Assembly: GCA_041402125.1 (NCBI GenBank) | Contig: JAWKSY010000004.1 | Coordinates: 322,578-386,577, forward strand | From: JAWKSY01 sp041402125 | GTDB taxonomy: Bacteria > Planctomycetota > GCA-002687715 > DRQF01 | Reading direction: 5' to 3' | DNA: 64,000 bases | Part shown: positions 28,455-36,324 of the stretch, piece after piece | Position numbering within the stretch: position 1 is the stretch's first letter | Layout of the letters: each line of letters opens with the position of its first letter | Translations under genes and position numbers: made by a program | The notes under the pieces: generated by a model | Seen by the model: only the letters and a program-made list of their open reading frames with translations | Told to the model about the DNA's origin: nothing | Database searches by the model: none

Positions 28455-31400
28455 ATGAACCCCGCCGACGACTCCGAGGATCTCTCGCGCGACGACTTCA
28501 CCTCCGCCGGACGGACGGATCGCGCCCGCGGCGACTCCTCCGTCACCGGCGGCTCGCGCGCGAAGGGGCAACGCCTCGGGCCCTACGTTGTCGTGCGCGA
28601 GCTCGGCCGCGGAGGCCAGGGCGTCGTCTACCTCGCCGAGGACACCCGCCTCCGGCGCGAGGTCGCGCTGAAGGCCCTGAGCGGCCTCGGCACCGACCCC
28701 GAGCGCGTGCTGCAGCGCTTCTGGCGCGAGGCCGAGGTCGCCTCGAAGCTCGATCACCCCGGCATCTGTGGCGTCATCGACACCGGCGTCGACGACGGCA
28801 TCCCCTACATCGCGATGCGCTACGTGCGCGGCGAGAGTCTCGCCCGCCGCATCGCGCGGGCCCGGGACGCGGCCGACGACGACGCCACGGACCTCGCCGG
28901 GGGCGCCTCTCTGCTCTTCGACTTCGACGCCTCCGAGGTCGGCGACCTCGAGACGGAGGTCGCCGGCCCCGGAAGCGCGACCGGGACGACCGGCCGCGGC
29001 GCGGGCGAATCGGGCGCCGGCAAGCAGGACCTCGACGCGATCCTCGTCCTCGTCGAGGAGGCGGCCCGGGCCCTGCACGCGGCCCACGAGCGCGGCGTGA
29101 TCCACCGCGACGTGAAGCCCGCGAACATCATGATCGACCCCGAGAATCGCCCGGTGATCCTCGACTTCGGTCTCGCGCGCGACGACAGCGACGAGGCCGC
29201 GCCGACGATCACGCAGACCGGCGACATCTTCGGCACGCCCGCCTACATGTCACCGGAGCAGCTCACCGGACAGCGCGTCCGGCTCGACGGCCGGACCGAC
29301 GTCTACTCGCTCGGCGCCACGCTCTTCGAGTGCCTCGCCCTGCAGCGCCCCTTCGAGGCGCCGACGCGGGAGGCGCTCTTCCAGGCCGTCCTCACGAAGG
29401 ACGTGCCGGACATCCGCAAGATCTGTCGCTGGGTGCCGCCGGATCTGAAGGTCGTCATCGAGACCGCGCTCGAGAAGGACCGCGACCGCCGCTACGCGAG
29501 CGCGAAGGCCTTCGCCGACGATCTCGCCGCCGTGCGCGAGAACCGACCGATCTCGGCCCGGCCCATCGGCCGCATCGGCCGGGCGCTGCGCTTCGCTCGC
29601 CGACGTCCGGTGACGGCGGGGCTCATCCTCACGCTCGCGATCGGTCTGCCGCTCGTCGCCGCGCTCGCCGGCTACATCTACGCCCACCGCGACGACATCG
29701 AGGCCCAGGCCCGGCAGGAGCGCGCGGCGCGCGCGGAGAGTCACCTCGCGGACGGGTACTACGCGATCTTCCACCGCAGCCCCGAGGACGCCCTGGCGGA
29801 GTTCGACGCGGCCGCGGAACTCGTGCCGGGGTTGCCCGAGGCGGCCGGCGGCCGCGCGCTGGTCCATCTGAGTCAGAACCGACCGGAGTCGGCCCTTCAG
29901 GCCCTCGACGCCGCCGATCCGAAGGAGCGCGGACTGCGCCGGGTGCGCGCCGACGTCTACCGTCGCCTGAACCGCGACGCCGAGGCCTCCGCCATCGACC
30001 TCGAGCTCGGCCCGCGCGGCCAGGACGCCTTCGAGTGGTTTGCGATCGGCCAGCAGCACATGGCCCGCGGTCACGAGGAAGGGACCGACGACTCGGCCCA
30101 CGCCACGGCCTTCGAGGCGGCGGCCGAGGCCTTCGAGCGCGGCATCGCGCTGTCGGAACGCCCGCGGCTGAGCTTCCACGTCTCCTACGCGCACGCCATC
30201 GGTCACGTCCCCGGCCACGAGTCGGATCTCCCCCTCCTCGACGCGATGGTGCGACGCTGGCCCGAGAACGCCTGGGTCTGGTACTGGTCCGGGCGCGCCG
30301 AGGAGGACATCGACGAGGCCCTCCGTCAGCTCGATCACGCGGCCTCCCTCGACCCCCGCATCCCGGCGGAGGCGCAGAAGATCGTGAGCCTCTGGACCGC
30401 GGGCCGCGAAGAGGAGGCGTTCTCGCGGGCGGAGGAGTTCGAGAAGACGCACCCGATGCACTCGCAGGTCGGGATCGTGATCGCCGAGGCGATGGTCCGG
30501 CGCGGCGAGCCCGAGAAGGCCGTCGCCTACTGCGAGGAGTTCCTCCGGCGGGACCCGGCGCACGATCGCATCCATCTCACGCTCTCGCTCGCACTGTCCG
30601 TCCTCGGCCGGCACGAGGAGGCGATCGCGGCGGTGCGCACCGGCGTCGCCCGACGCCCGAGGGACGCCCGCGCGGTGCGCGCGCTGGGCGAGATCCTGCG
30701 CAAGGCCGGACGCCTCGACGAGGCGATCGCCGCCCAGCAACGCGTGCTCGAGCGGCGGCCCGACGACATGGTCGCGCGCTCGTCGCTGGCCCTCTCCCTG
30801 ATGTCGAGCAACCGGTCCCGCGAGGCGGTGACGATCCTCGAGAAGCTCGGCGAGGACGATCCCGCCGACGCCCAGAACTTCTCGAACCTCGCCTCCGCCC
30901 GCGCGATGACCGGTGATCACGAGGGCTCCATCGCGGCGGCGCGACACGCCGTCGAGCTCGCGCCCGACGAGGCCGAGCACCGCGTCAATCTCGCGCTCGC
31001 CCTGATGAGAGCGACGCGATACGAGGAGGCGCGGCGCGCCGCCGACGAGGCCATCGCCCTCGCGCCGGAGCTGCCGCAGGCGATCGCCGTGCTCGGGAGC
31101 CTCGCCCAGATCGAGGGGCGGACGGACGAGGGAATCGAACTCCTCCGCCGGGCGAACGAGCTCCACCCGACGGGCCAGACGCTCGCCAACCTCGGCACGG
31201 CGCTCGCCGCGTCCGGAAAGATCGAGGAGGGAATGGCGTACCTGGAGCGCGCCATCGCCATGGGCGAGACGCGCGCCCTCCACCCCTACGCGCTCCAGCT
31301 CATCGGCGCCGGACGGTTCGACGAAGCGGAGGAGGCCTACCGGGGTCTCCTCGACTTCGATCCCGATCACGCCGAGGCGCACTGCAATCTCGGGAACCTC

Positions 31401-31913
31401 CTGTGGCGCCGGGGCGATCTCGAATCGGCCGTGACGCACCTTCGCCAGGGTCACACGCTCGGATCGAAGCTCCCGAACTGGCCCTACAACACCGCGAGGT
31501 CGCTGGTCTCCCTCCTCGGGCAGAGCGGGGCCGACATCATGGACCGGGACCTCCCGAGGGCGATCGCCCTCTGGCGGGAGGCGCTCACGATCCTTCCCGA
31601 CGATCCGACGCCGCACATCCTCCTCGCCACCGCGCTGGTCGCCGACTCGACCCCCGAGGACATGCGCGATCCCGTCGAGTCTCTCTTTCACGCCCAGCGC
31701 GCCAACGCCCTCACCCAGCGTCGACACGGCCACTTCCTGAAGGCCCTCGTCGACTCCCTCGAGAAGAACGGCTTCGACGAGTCGGCGCTCCGCTGCGCCG
31801 AGGAGGCGCTCGAGAAGATGGGCGGCCGCGACGTGGGTCCCGTCAGCTACGAGTCGGTGGTGAAGCAGCGCGACGCGCTGAAGGCCCGGGTCGAGGCGGC
31901 GAGGGAGCGCTGA
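28455..31913 (+). CDS. Large membrane Ser/Thr kinase with TPR array (paralogue B)
   Basis: The 1,152-residue product has the same domain order as the preceding kinase and clear sequence identity in blocks such as YMSPEQLTGQRVRLDGRTDV and GYIYAHRDDIEAQ. Kinase motifs: RELGRGGQGVVYLAE, VALKALS, HRDVKPANIM near residue 217, DFGLARDDSDEAA. The insertion before HRD differs in composition but again contains an acidic LLFDFDASE tract. A transmembrane helix is near residues 384-405, and the rest is TPR-like repeats (HCNLGNLLWRRGDLESAVTH). ATG 28455 follows an 84-bp gap after paralogue A. The tandem pair arose by duplication; the divergent insertions and TPR surfaces suggest different partners. Confidence 0.93.
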   Translation: MNPADDSEDLSRDDFTSAGRTDRARGDSSVTGGSRAKGQRLGPYVVVRELGRGGQGVVYLAEDTRLRREVALKALSGLGTDPERVLQRFWREAEVASKLDHPGICGVIDTGVDDGIPYIAMRYVRGESLARRIARARDAADDDATDLAGGASLLFDFDASEVGDLETEVAGPGSATGTTGRGAGESGAGKQDLDAILVLVEEAARALHAAHERGVIHRDVKPANIMIDPENRPVILDFGLARDDSDEAAPTITQTGDIFGTPAYMSPEQLTGQRVRLDGRTDVYSLGATLFECLALQRPFEAPTREALFQAVLTKDVPDIRKICRWVPPDLKVVIETALEKDRDRRYASAKAFADDLAAVRENRPISARPIGRIGRALRFARRRPVTAGLILTLAIGLPLVAALAGYIYAHRDDIEAQARQERAARAESHLADGYYAIFHRSPEDALAEFDAAAELVPGLPEAAGGRALVHLSQNRPESALQALDAADPKERGLRRVRADVYRRLNRDAEASAIDLELGPRGQDAFEWFAIGQQHMARGHEEGTDDSAHATAFEAAAEAFERGIALSERPRLSFHVSYAHAIGHVPGHESDLPLLDAMVRRWPENAWVWYWSGRAEEDIDEALRQLDHAASLDPRIPAEAQKIVSLWTAGREEEAFSRAEEFEKTHPMHSQVGIVIAEAMVRRGEPEKAVAYCEEFLRRDPAHDRIHLTLSLALSVLGRHEEAIAAVRTGVARRPRDARAVRALGEILRKAGRLDEAIAAQQRVLERRPDDMVARSSLALSLMSSNRSREAVTILEKLGEDDPADAQNFSNLASARAMTGDHEGSIAAARHAVELAPDEAEHRVNLALALMRATRYEEARRAADEAIALAPELPQAIAVLGSLAQIEGRTDEGIELLRRANELHPTGQTLANLGTALAASGKIEEGMAYLERAIAMGETRALHPYALQLIGAGRFDEAEEAYRGLLDFDPDHAEAHCNLGNLLWRRGDLESAVTHLRQGHTLGSKLPNWPYNTARSLVSLLGQSGADIMDRDLPRAIALWREALTILPDDPTPHILLATALVADSTPEDMRDPVESLFHAQRANALTQRRHGHFLKALVDSLEKNGFDESALRCAEEALEKMGGRDVGPVSYESVVKQRDALKARVEAARER

Positions 31914-32002
31914 CGCGCTCCCGACTTCCCCTTGGTGAGGCCGCGGGCCGCGCTATCCTGCCCCACCCCCGCCGTCGACCCTCACCCGCCGGAGCCCGAC
32001 CG

Positions 32003-32347
32003 ATGAGCGATCTTCCTCCCTGCCCCGCCTGCGGGAGCGATCTCACCTACGAGGATCGCGATCTCCTCGTCTGCCCCGAGTGCGCCCACGAGTGGTCGCC
32101 GGCGGAGGAAGCGGCCGCGGCCGCGGCGGGCGAGCGCGTCTGGAAGGACGCCAACGGCGCGATCCTCGAGAACGGCGACACCGTCGCGCTGGTGAAGGAC
32201 CTGAAGATCAAGGGCTCGTCCCAGGTCATCAAGGTCGGCACGAAGGTCAAGAACATCCGCCTCGTCGACGGCGACCACGACATCGACTGCAAGGTCCCCG
32301 GCGTCGGCGCCATGGGCCTCAAGTCGGAGTTCGTGAAGAAGGTCTGA
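32003..32347 (+). CDS. yjdM: YjdM/PhnA-like zinc ribbon protein
   Basis: The 114-residue protein matches the family historically called alkylphosphonate utilisation protein PhnA (E. coli YjdM). The N-terminal zinc ribbon PPCPACGSDLTYEDRDLLVC-PEC has two CxxC pairs, and the C-terminal KOW/SH3-like domain contains ANGAILENGDTVALVKDLKI and KVGTKVKNIRLVDGDHDIDC. Length and motif order equal the family norm. The name PhnA is misleading: it does not encode phosphonoacetate hydrolase, and its biochemical role is unclear. It is convergent with the partner-switching operon, only 9 bp from its last stop. Confidence 0.9.
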   Translation: MSDLPPCPACGSDLTYEDRDLLVCPECAHEWSPAEEAAAAAAGERVWKDANGAILENGDTVALVKDLKIKGSSQVIKVGTKVKNIRLVDGDHDIDCKVPGVGAMGLKSEFVKKV

Positions 32348-32362
32348 GGCGCCTCGTCAGAC
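32342..32362. terminator. Short hairpin spanning two convergent stop codons
   Basis: GTCTGA (32342-32347) and TCAGAC (32357-32362) pair around a 9-nt loop; the TGA stops of the convergent genes lie in the two arms. There is no T tract, so terminator function is uncertain. It is a smaller analogue of the arrangement at 3279-3355. Confidence 0.4.
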
Positions 32363-32776
32363 GCGGGTGACGAGGGCGCGCAGGACGTTGCGCCCGCCCT
32401 CGCGGCGGTACTCGAGCTCGCGCGCCGCGTTGCGGACCATGCCGAGGCCGAGCCCGCCCACGGGCTCGGTCGCGAGATCGGGGCCGGCGAGGCGCGGCGC
32501 GGCCGCGGTCGGATCGAAGGGCGGGCCGGCGTCGGAGATCTCGAGATCGAGCTCCTCGGGCGAGACCGCGAGGCGGACCTCGGTGGGCGGATCCTCCGGA
32601 GCGAGGCCGCCGTGCCGGATCGCGTTGCTCACGATCTCCTCGAGGATCAGATCGACCGCGTAGGCCGCCCGCTCGTCGATCTCCTCGACGGCGAGGAAGC
32701 GGCGCATCTCCGCCGCCGCCCGCGCCAGCTCGGCGAAGTCGTTACCGATCAGCAGGCTGATGCCGGCCGGTCGCAC
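32357..32776 (-). CDS. Anti-sigma-type serine kinase (RsbW/SpoIIAB-like ATPase)
   Basis: The 139-residue protein is a GHKL-type ATPase of the RsbW/SpoIIAB group: LILEEIVSNAIRHG (N-box), LEISDAGPPFDP (G1 box), GGLGLGMVRNAARELEY (G2). It lacks a sensor or HisKA dimerisation domain, as expected for a switch kinase that binds a sigma factor or other target and phosphorylates a STAS antagonist. It begins with GTG at 32776, 6 bp after the STAS gene stop, and forms one operon with the STAS protein and PP2C phosphatase. The sigma factor it controls is not adjacent; the ECF-like gene at 46597-47235 is 14 kb away and no link is shown. Confidence 0.88.
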   Translation of the reverse strand: MRPAGISLLIGNDFAELARAAAEMRRFLAVEEIDERAAYAVDLILEEIVSNAIRHGGLAPEDPPTEVRLAVSPEELDLEISDAGPPFDPTAAAPRLAGPDLATEPVGGLGLGMVRNAARELEYRREGGRNVLRALVTRV

Positions 32777-32782
32777 CGCGAC

Positions 32783-33127
32783 TCAGGATTCGAAGGCGAG
32801 GCGGCGCGCCTCGGCCTCGTCGTCCGCGATCGGGATGGCCTGGTCGATACCCGCCGCCTCCAGCGACTCGCGCACCAGCGCCGGCGGGCCGAAGAGCACG
32901 AGACGACCCTTGCGAGCGGCCAGGGTCTTCGCCGCGGTCACGAGGATGCGGATCCCCATCGAGGCGATGAAGCTCACGCCGCCGAGGTCGATGATCGCGA
33001 CGTGGCGCTGCGGCCCGAAGAGCGCGAAGAACTTCACCTCGAGGGCCCCCACCGTCGTGGAGTCCAGCCGGCCCTCGAGGGCGAGATGGGCGAAGTCGCC
33101 CGAGTCTTCCACCACCGTCATCTTCAT
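32783..33127 (-). CDS. STAS-domain anti-sigma factor antagonist
   Basis: The 114-residue protein is a single STAS domain: ALEGRLDSTTVGALEVKFFA, then the loop HVAIIDLGGVSFIASMGIRIL, where the phosphorylatable Ser of RsbV/SpoIIAA-type proteins lies (FIASMGIR, the usual DSSG context replaced by ASMG, with Ser retained). In partner switching the unphosphorylated form binds the ATPase and frees its target, and the PP2C phosphatase restores that form. The start at 33127 has AAAGGA upstream. Order in the operon is phosphatase, STAS, ATPase. Confidence 0.9.
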   Translation of the reverse strand: MKMTVVEDSGDFAHLALEGRLDSTTVGALEVKFFALFGPQRHVAIIDLGGVSFIASMGIRILVTAAKTLAARKGRLVLFGPPALVRESLEAAGIDQAIPIADDEAEARRLAFES

Positions 33128-33177
33128 GGAGCGTCCTTTCCTCGCGCGCCGGCGCGCGACCGATGACCCGATCGCCG

Positions 33178-34320
33178 TCAGAAGGTCGCGACGAGCAACG
33201 AGAAGTCGTCGTCCCGGTGATCCGCCCCGCTGATCTCGTCGACCGCGTCGCGGATCCGGTGCGGCTCGGGGATCCCGTCCTCGGGCCGCGCCTGCATGAT
33301 GAGACGCAAATCGTCCCGTGACCAGTCGACGCCGTCCCGGGTGACGACCTCGAAGACCCCGTCGCTGAAGACGAAGAGCCGATCGCCGGGCTCGAGCGGC
33401 GTCTCCTCCGCCCGGAAGCGCGAGGTCGGAAAGAGCCCGATCGCGGGGCTCCGCACGCCGAGATCCCGCGCCTCGCCGCCCCGCACGAGGACCGCGGCCG
33501 GATGCCCGCCGGCCGCGTGGATGATCCCGCGACGTTCGCGATCGATCACGCCGTACCAGATCGTGAAGTACTGGTCGCCGTGCGCCTCCATCTCGAAGGT
33601 GCGGTTGAGGGCCGCGAGCACGGCCGCCGGATCGCCGAAGTCGACCCCGGGCAGCGTCCGCTGCCGCAGCGCGTTGACGACCGCCACCGAGTGGAGCGCC
33701 GAGCCGACGCCGTGGCCGCAGACGTCGATCAGGTAGAGGACGGTGCGTCCGTCCTCGAGATCGAAGTAGCCGAAGGCGTCCCCGCCGAGCGCCTCGCAGG
33801 GCTCGAAGACCCACTCGATCCGCGGCGTCCCCTCCTCGCGCGGATTCGGCAGCAGGGCGCGCACGTAGGCCGCGGCCTTCTCGAGGTCGGCGTTGAGGCG
33901 CATGGCCTGGAGGACGTCGGCCTGGCTCCGCAGCTCGAGGCGCATCACGGTGCGCCCGACCTGCAGCACCGAGCCCGCCTCGAGGACCACCGTCCCCGAG
34001 ATCTGCCGGCCGTCCACCCAGGTGCCGTTGGTGGAGTCGAGATCCTCGACCTCGACGCGCCCCTCGACGAGGGCGACCCGACAGTGTCGCGACGAGACGG
34101 CGCTCTCGCGCACCGCGATCCCCGCCTCCGCGCTGCGTCCGATGTCCGCCCCGCTCGGCGTCACCTCGAAGCGTCGCCCCACCCCGTCGCCCGAGATCAC
34201 GAGCAGGTAGGAGGCGAGCTCGCCCCCGGCCGAGGGCGGCACGAGGCCGCCCTGGATCTCGAGGCGGGTCGTCCGCGTCGTCCGGGGCCGCTTCTTCGAG
34301 CTCTCGTCGTCGTCACGCAT
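33178..34320 (-). CDS. FHA-domain PP2C (SpoIIE/RsbU-type) serine phosphatase
   Basis: The 380-residue product has an N-terminal FHA phosphothreonine-binding domain (GADIGRSAEAGIAVRESAV, SSRHC, DSTNGTWVDGRQI; residues of about 45-120), a short coiled linker, and a PP2C-SpoIIE phosphatase (EALGGDAFGYFDLEDGRTVL, DVCGHGVGSALHS, FTIWYGVIDRERRGIIHAAGG, FVFSDGVFEVV, DDDFSLLVATF) with the metal-binding Asp residues in place. The ATG at 34320 is preferred over 34338 because GGAAAG precedes it. The FHA domain offers a way to read Thr phosphorylation by the Hanks kinases encoded nearby; this link is an inference. First gene of the three-gene partner-switching operon. Confidence 0.9.
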   Translation of the reverse strand: MRDDDESSKKRPRTTRTTRLEIQGGLVPPSAGGELASYLLVISGDGVGRRFEVTPSGADIGRSAEAGIAVRESAVSSRHCRVALVEGRVEVEDLDSTNGTWVDGRQISGTVVLEAGSVLQVGRTVMRLELRSQADVLQAMRLNADLEKAAAYVRALLPNPREEGTPRIEWVFEPCEALGGDAFGYFDLEDGRTVLYLIDVCGHGVGSALHSVAVVNALRQRTLPGVDFGDPAAVLAALNRTFEMEAHGDQYFTIWYGVIDRERRGIIHAAGGHPAAVLVRGGEARDLGVRSPAIGLFPTSRFRAEETPLEPGDRLFVFSDGVFEVVTRDGVDWSRDDLRLIMQARPEDGIPEPHRIRDAVDEISGADHRDDDFSLLVATF

Positions 34321-34429
34321 GGCGCTTTCCGGTTCCACGCGGGAATCCTACGCAGCGCGGCCTCCGGCCACCCCCTCGGGACCGGCCTTCACGCAAAGCA
34401 CACGATCGGGCGAGATCAGGGCCGGGAAC

Positions 34430-35515
34430 CTACTCGCGCCGGGGATTCGTGAGAACGACCCGAGACGAGCCGACCTCGGGCGCGATGACGACCTGGTGGA
34501 TGTCCTCGCCGGGAGGCCCGATGACCGTGATCGTCGCGGTCCCGCCCGGCGCGAAGGCCGCGAGGCGCCGGCCCGATGCCGGGACGACGAGCGCCCAGCC
34601 CGGGTCGCCGTGGCCCAGGGAACGGGCTCGTGGCGGGTCCCACTGAGGATGGAGCCGCCCGAGGTCCTCGCGTTCGATCTTCTTCGAGACCGCGCCGGAG
34701 TTGATGAAGATCTCCACCCCGTCCGGATTCCGGTCGGGCAGCGCCAGAGCGAGCTCGAGAGTGACGGGTCGAGGCACGACGACCTCGATCGCCTCGCCAT
34801 CGCCGCCGAGGTCGCACCGACGAACCGTCGGCGTCGCGCCGAATCGTGGCACCACCACATCGACCCGGCCGGCCCGCGCCAGTCCGGGCCACCGCGGAGA
34901 TCGGGGCACGAACACCCCGAGCCGGCCCGCGGCGTCGGTCACTCCGTGGGGAAAGCAGGCCTGACCGGCGAGCCGGTCGTCCCATTCCTCCGTGGACTCC
35001 GAATCGGGATCGACGAGCGCGACCAGCGCATCAGCCACGCCCCGGCCGCTCTCATCGATGACGCGAAACGAGAGACGTCGCACGAGGGCGAGCCGGACCC
35101 GGACCACCTGTTGCGACACGTCAGCGGCGACGGCGAGGAGGAACTTCGCCGCGCCGCCCTCGGTCACGGCCACCCCTCGGTAGCGCCCCGGCGGAATCCT
35201 CGAGAACGAGGCCCGGCCCAGACCGTCCGTCTCGGCCCGGTGGCTCAGGTGCGGCGACTCGTCCGCGAACTCCTCCTGGGGCCAGAACCCTCCGGGACCT
35301 CGATCATCGACGAGGAAGCCGACCCGGACGTCCGGCGCGGGTCGCCCTTCCGCGTCGACGACCTCGATGACGACCGTCGAGGAGGGGCCGACGTCGGACG
35401 CCGGCATCGACGGTGAACGCGGGGGTTCCGATCGATGGCGGAGCGCGACGGCGAACGCGGCCAGTCCGAGCGCGGCCGCGGACACCGCCGCCGTGATCCT
35501 CATCCGGAAGTCCAT
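34430..35515 (-). CDS. Exported protein with carboxypeptidase-regulatory-like (Ig-like) repeats
   Basis: The 361-residue product starts with an N-terminal hydrophobic helix (ITAAVSAAALGLAAFAVAL; signal anchor or signal peptide) followed by beta-sandwich segments of the carboxypeptidase regulatory type: VVIEVVDAEGRPAPDVRVGF, a middle segment FRVIDESGRGVADALVALVD, GVTDAAGRLGVFVPR, and FAPGGTATITVIGPPGED. It closely parallels the first half of the 880-residue protein at 36325-38967 (shared motifs PHGVTDA-G, RVDVVVPRFG / RVDVILPRFG, AAFAPGGTA / LAAFAPGGQA), so the two are paralogues, this one lacking the long C-terminus. Extracytoplasmic; function unknown. Confidence 0.75.
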   Translation of the reverse strand: MDFRMRITAAVSAAALGLAAFAVALRHRSEPPRSPSMPASDVGPSSTVVIEVVDAEGRPAPDVRVGFLVDDRGPGGFWPQEEFADESPHLSHRAETDGLGRASFSRIPPGRYRGVAVTEGGAAKFLLAVAADVSQQVVRVRLALVRRLSFRVIDESGRGVADALVALVDPDSESTEEWDDRLAGQACFPHGVTDAAGRLGVFVPRSPRWPGLARAGRVDVVVPRFGATPTVRRCDLGGDGEAIEVVVPRPVTLELALALPDRNPDGVEIFINSGAVSKKIEREDLGRLHPQWDPPRARSLGHGDPGWALVVPASGRRLAAFAPGGTATITVIGPPGEDIHQVVIAPEVGSSRVVLTNPRRE

Positions 35516-35623
35516 CTCGTCTCCGAACCCGCGCCCTTCGCCCCGACCCGCTCCGGCTCGACGTCCCCCAACGTCGCCCGCGGGTCCGGCGTTCAGAAAG
35601 TCGCCGGAGGCGAGGGGAACCGC

Positions 35624-36274
35624 TCAGAGGGCGGCGCGCAGCGCGTCGAGGCGATCCGCCTGTCGCAGCGAGGGGGCGCTCCGGTTGCGGCGGTGATTCC
35701 GGGCGAGGTCGCGAACGAAGTCCCGGGCCTGATCCGGCAGGCCCAGCGCGACGTAGCCGGCCGCCGCGTCGAGGTCGCGCCGGTGACTCCCCGTTCCCGC
35801 CGCTCGCCGGCCGAGGTCGCGCGTGAGGAGTCCGAGGACCGACTCGATCGAGGGGTGGGCGGCGAAGACCTCGCGGATGCAGTCGTCCATCGCGACCAGC
35901 ACCCGTCCGACGAGCTCCGTCGGGTTGTCCTCGACGCGGAAGGGAAAGGCCGCCGGACGCTCGCCGGGAGACAGCATCCCGAGGTGGGCGCCGAGCAGGA
36001 GATCCCGCTTCGGCGCGACGCGGAGGTCGTCGAGCCCCGCTCGCGCGGCGAGGGACTTCAGCGCCTTCCCGACCGAGATCCAGCCGATCCCCGACCAGTA
36101 CTCGAGCGTGCCGTAGTCGGGCCCCGTCCGCGACTGGTCGACGAACTGCTCGAAGCGGTCGGCGTCGGTGCGCCGCACCCAACGCCCCTTGGCCTCCCGC
36201 CGGAAGCCGCGGTCGGCGAGGCCGGGCTCGAGATGATCGCTGCGGAAGGCCTCCAGGTAGTCGCGTGCCTTCAT
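35624..36274 (-). CDS. DUF4304-like protein
   Basis: The 216-residue product has the N-terminal pattern of DUF4304: YLEAFRSDHLEPGLADRGFR followed by a basic stretch and FVDQSRTGPDYGTLEYWSGIG, a mixed alpha/beta fold with no known activity. The ATG at 36274 has GGGGAGA six bases upstream; the frame is open to 36703 but that extension is Arg-rich. It lies between the two exported paralogues, and similar proteins are often scattered immunity-like or hypothetical genes. Assignment to the family is by pattern only. Confidence 0.6.
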   Translation of the reverse strand: MKARDYLEAFRSDHLEPGLADRGFRREAKGRWVRRTDADRFEQFVDQSRTGPDYGTLEYWSGIGWISVGKALKSLAARAGLDDLRVAPKRDLLLGAHLGMLSPGERPAAFPFRVEDNPTELVGRVLVAMDDCIREVFAAHPSIESVLGLLTRDLGRRAAGTGSHRRDLDAAAGYVALGLPDQARDFVRDLARNHRRNRSAPSLRQADRLDALRAAL

Positions 36275-36324
36275 CGACGTCTCCCCTCGCGGTCCCTTCA
36301 TGGTCACCGGGTCCTCGGTGATCG

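Noticed and set aside
23847..29105. A 1,752-codon open frame on the minus strand opposite the thioredoxin-like and kinase genes
   Set aside because: It mirrors the plus-strand kinases in high-GC DNA; the translation is Arg/Gly/Glu-rich with no family motif, while the plus frames have full kinase signatures.
29250..31733. An 827-codon minus-strand open frame opposite kinase paralogue B
   Set aside because: Same antisense shadow effect of high-GC coding; no protein signature.
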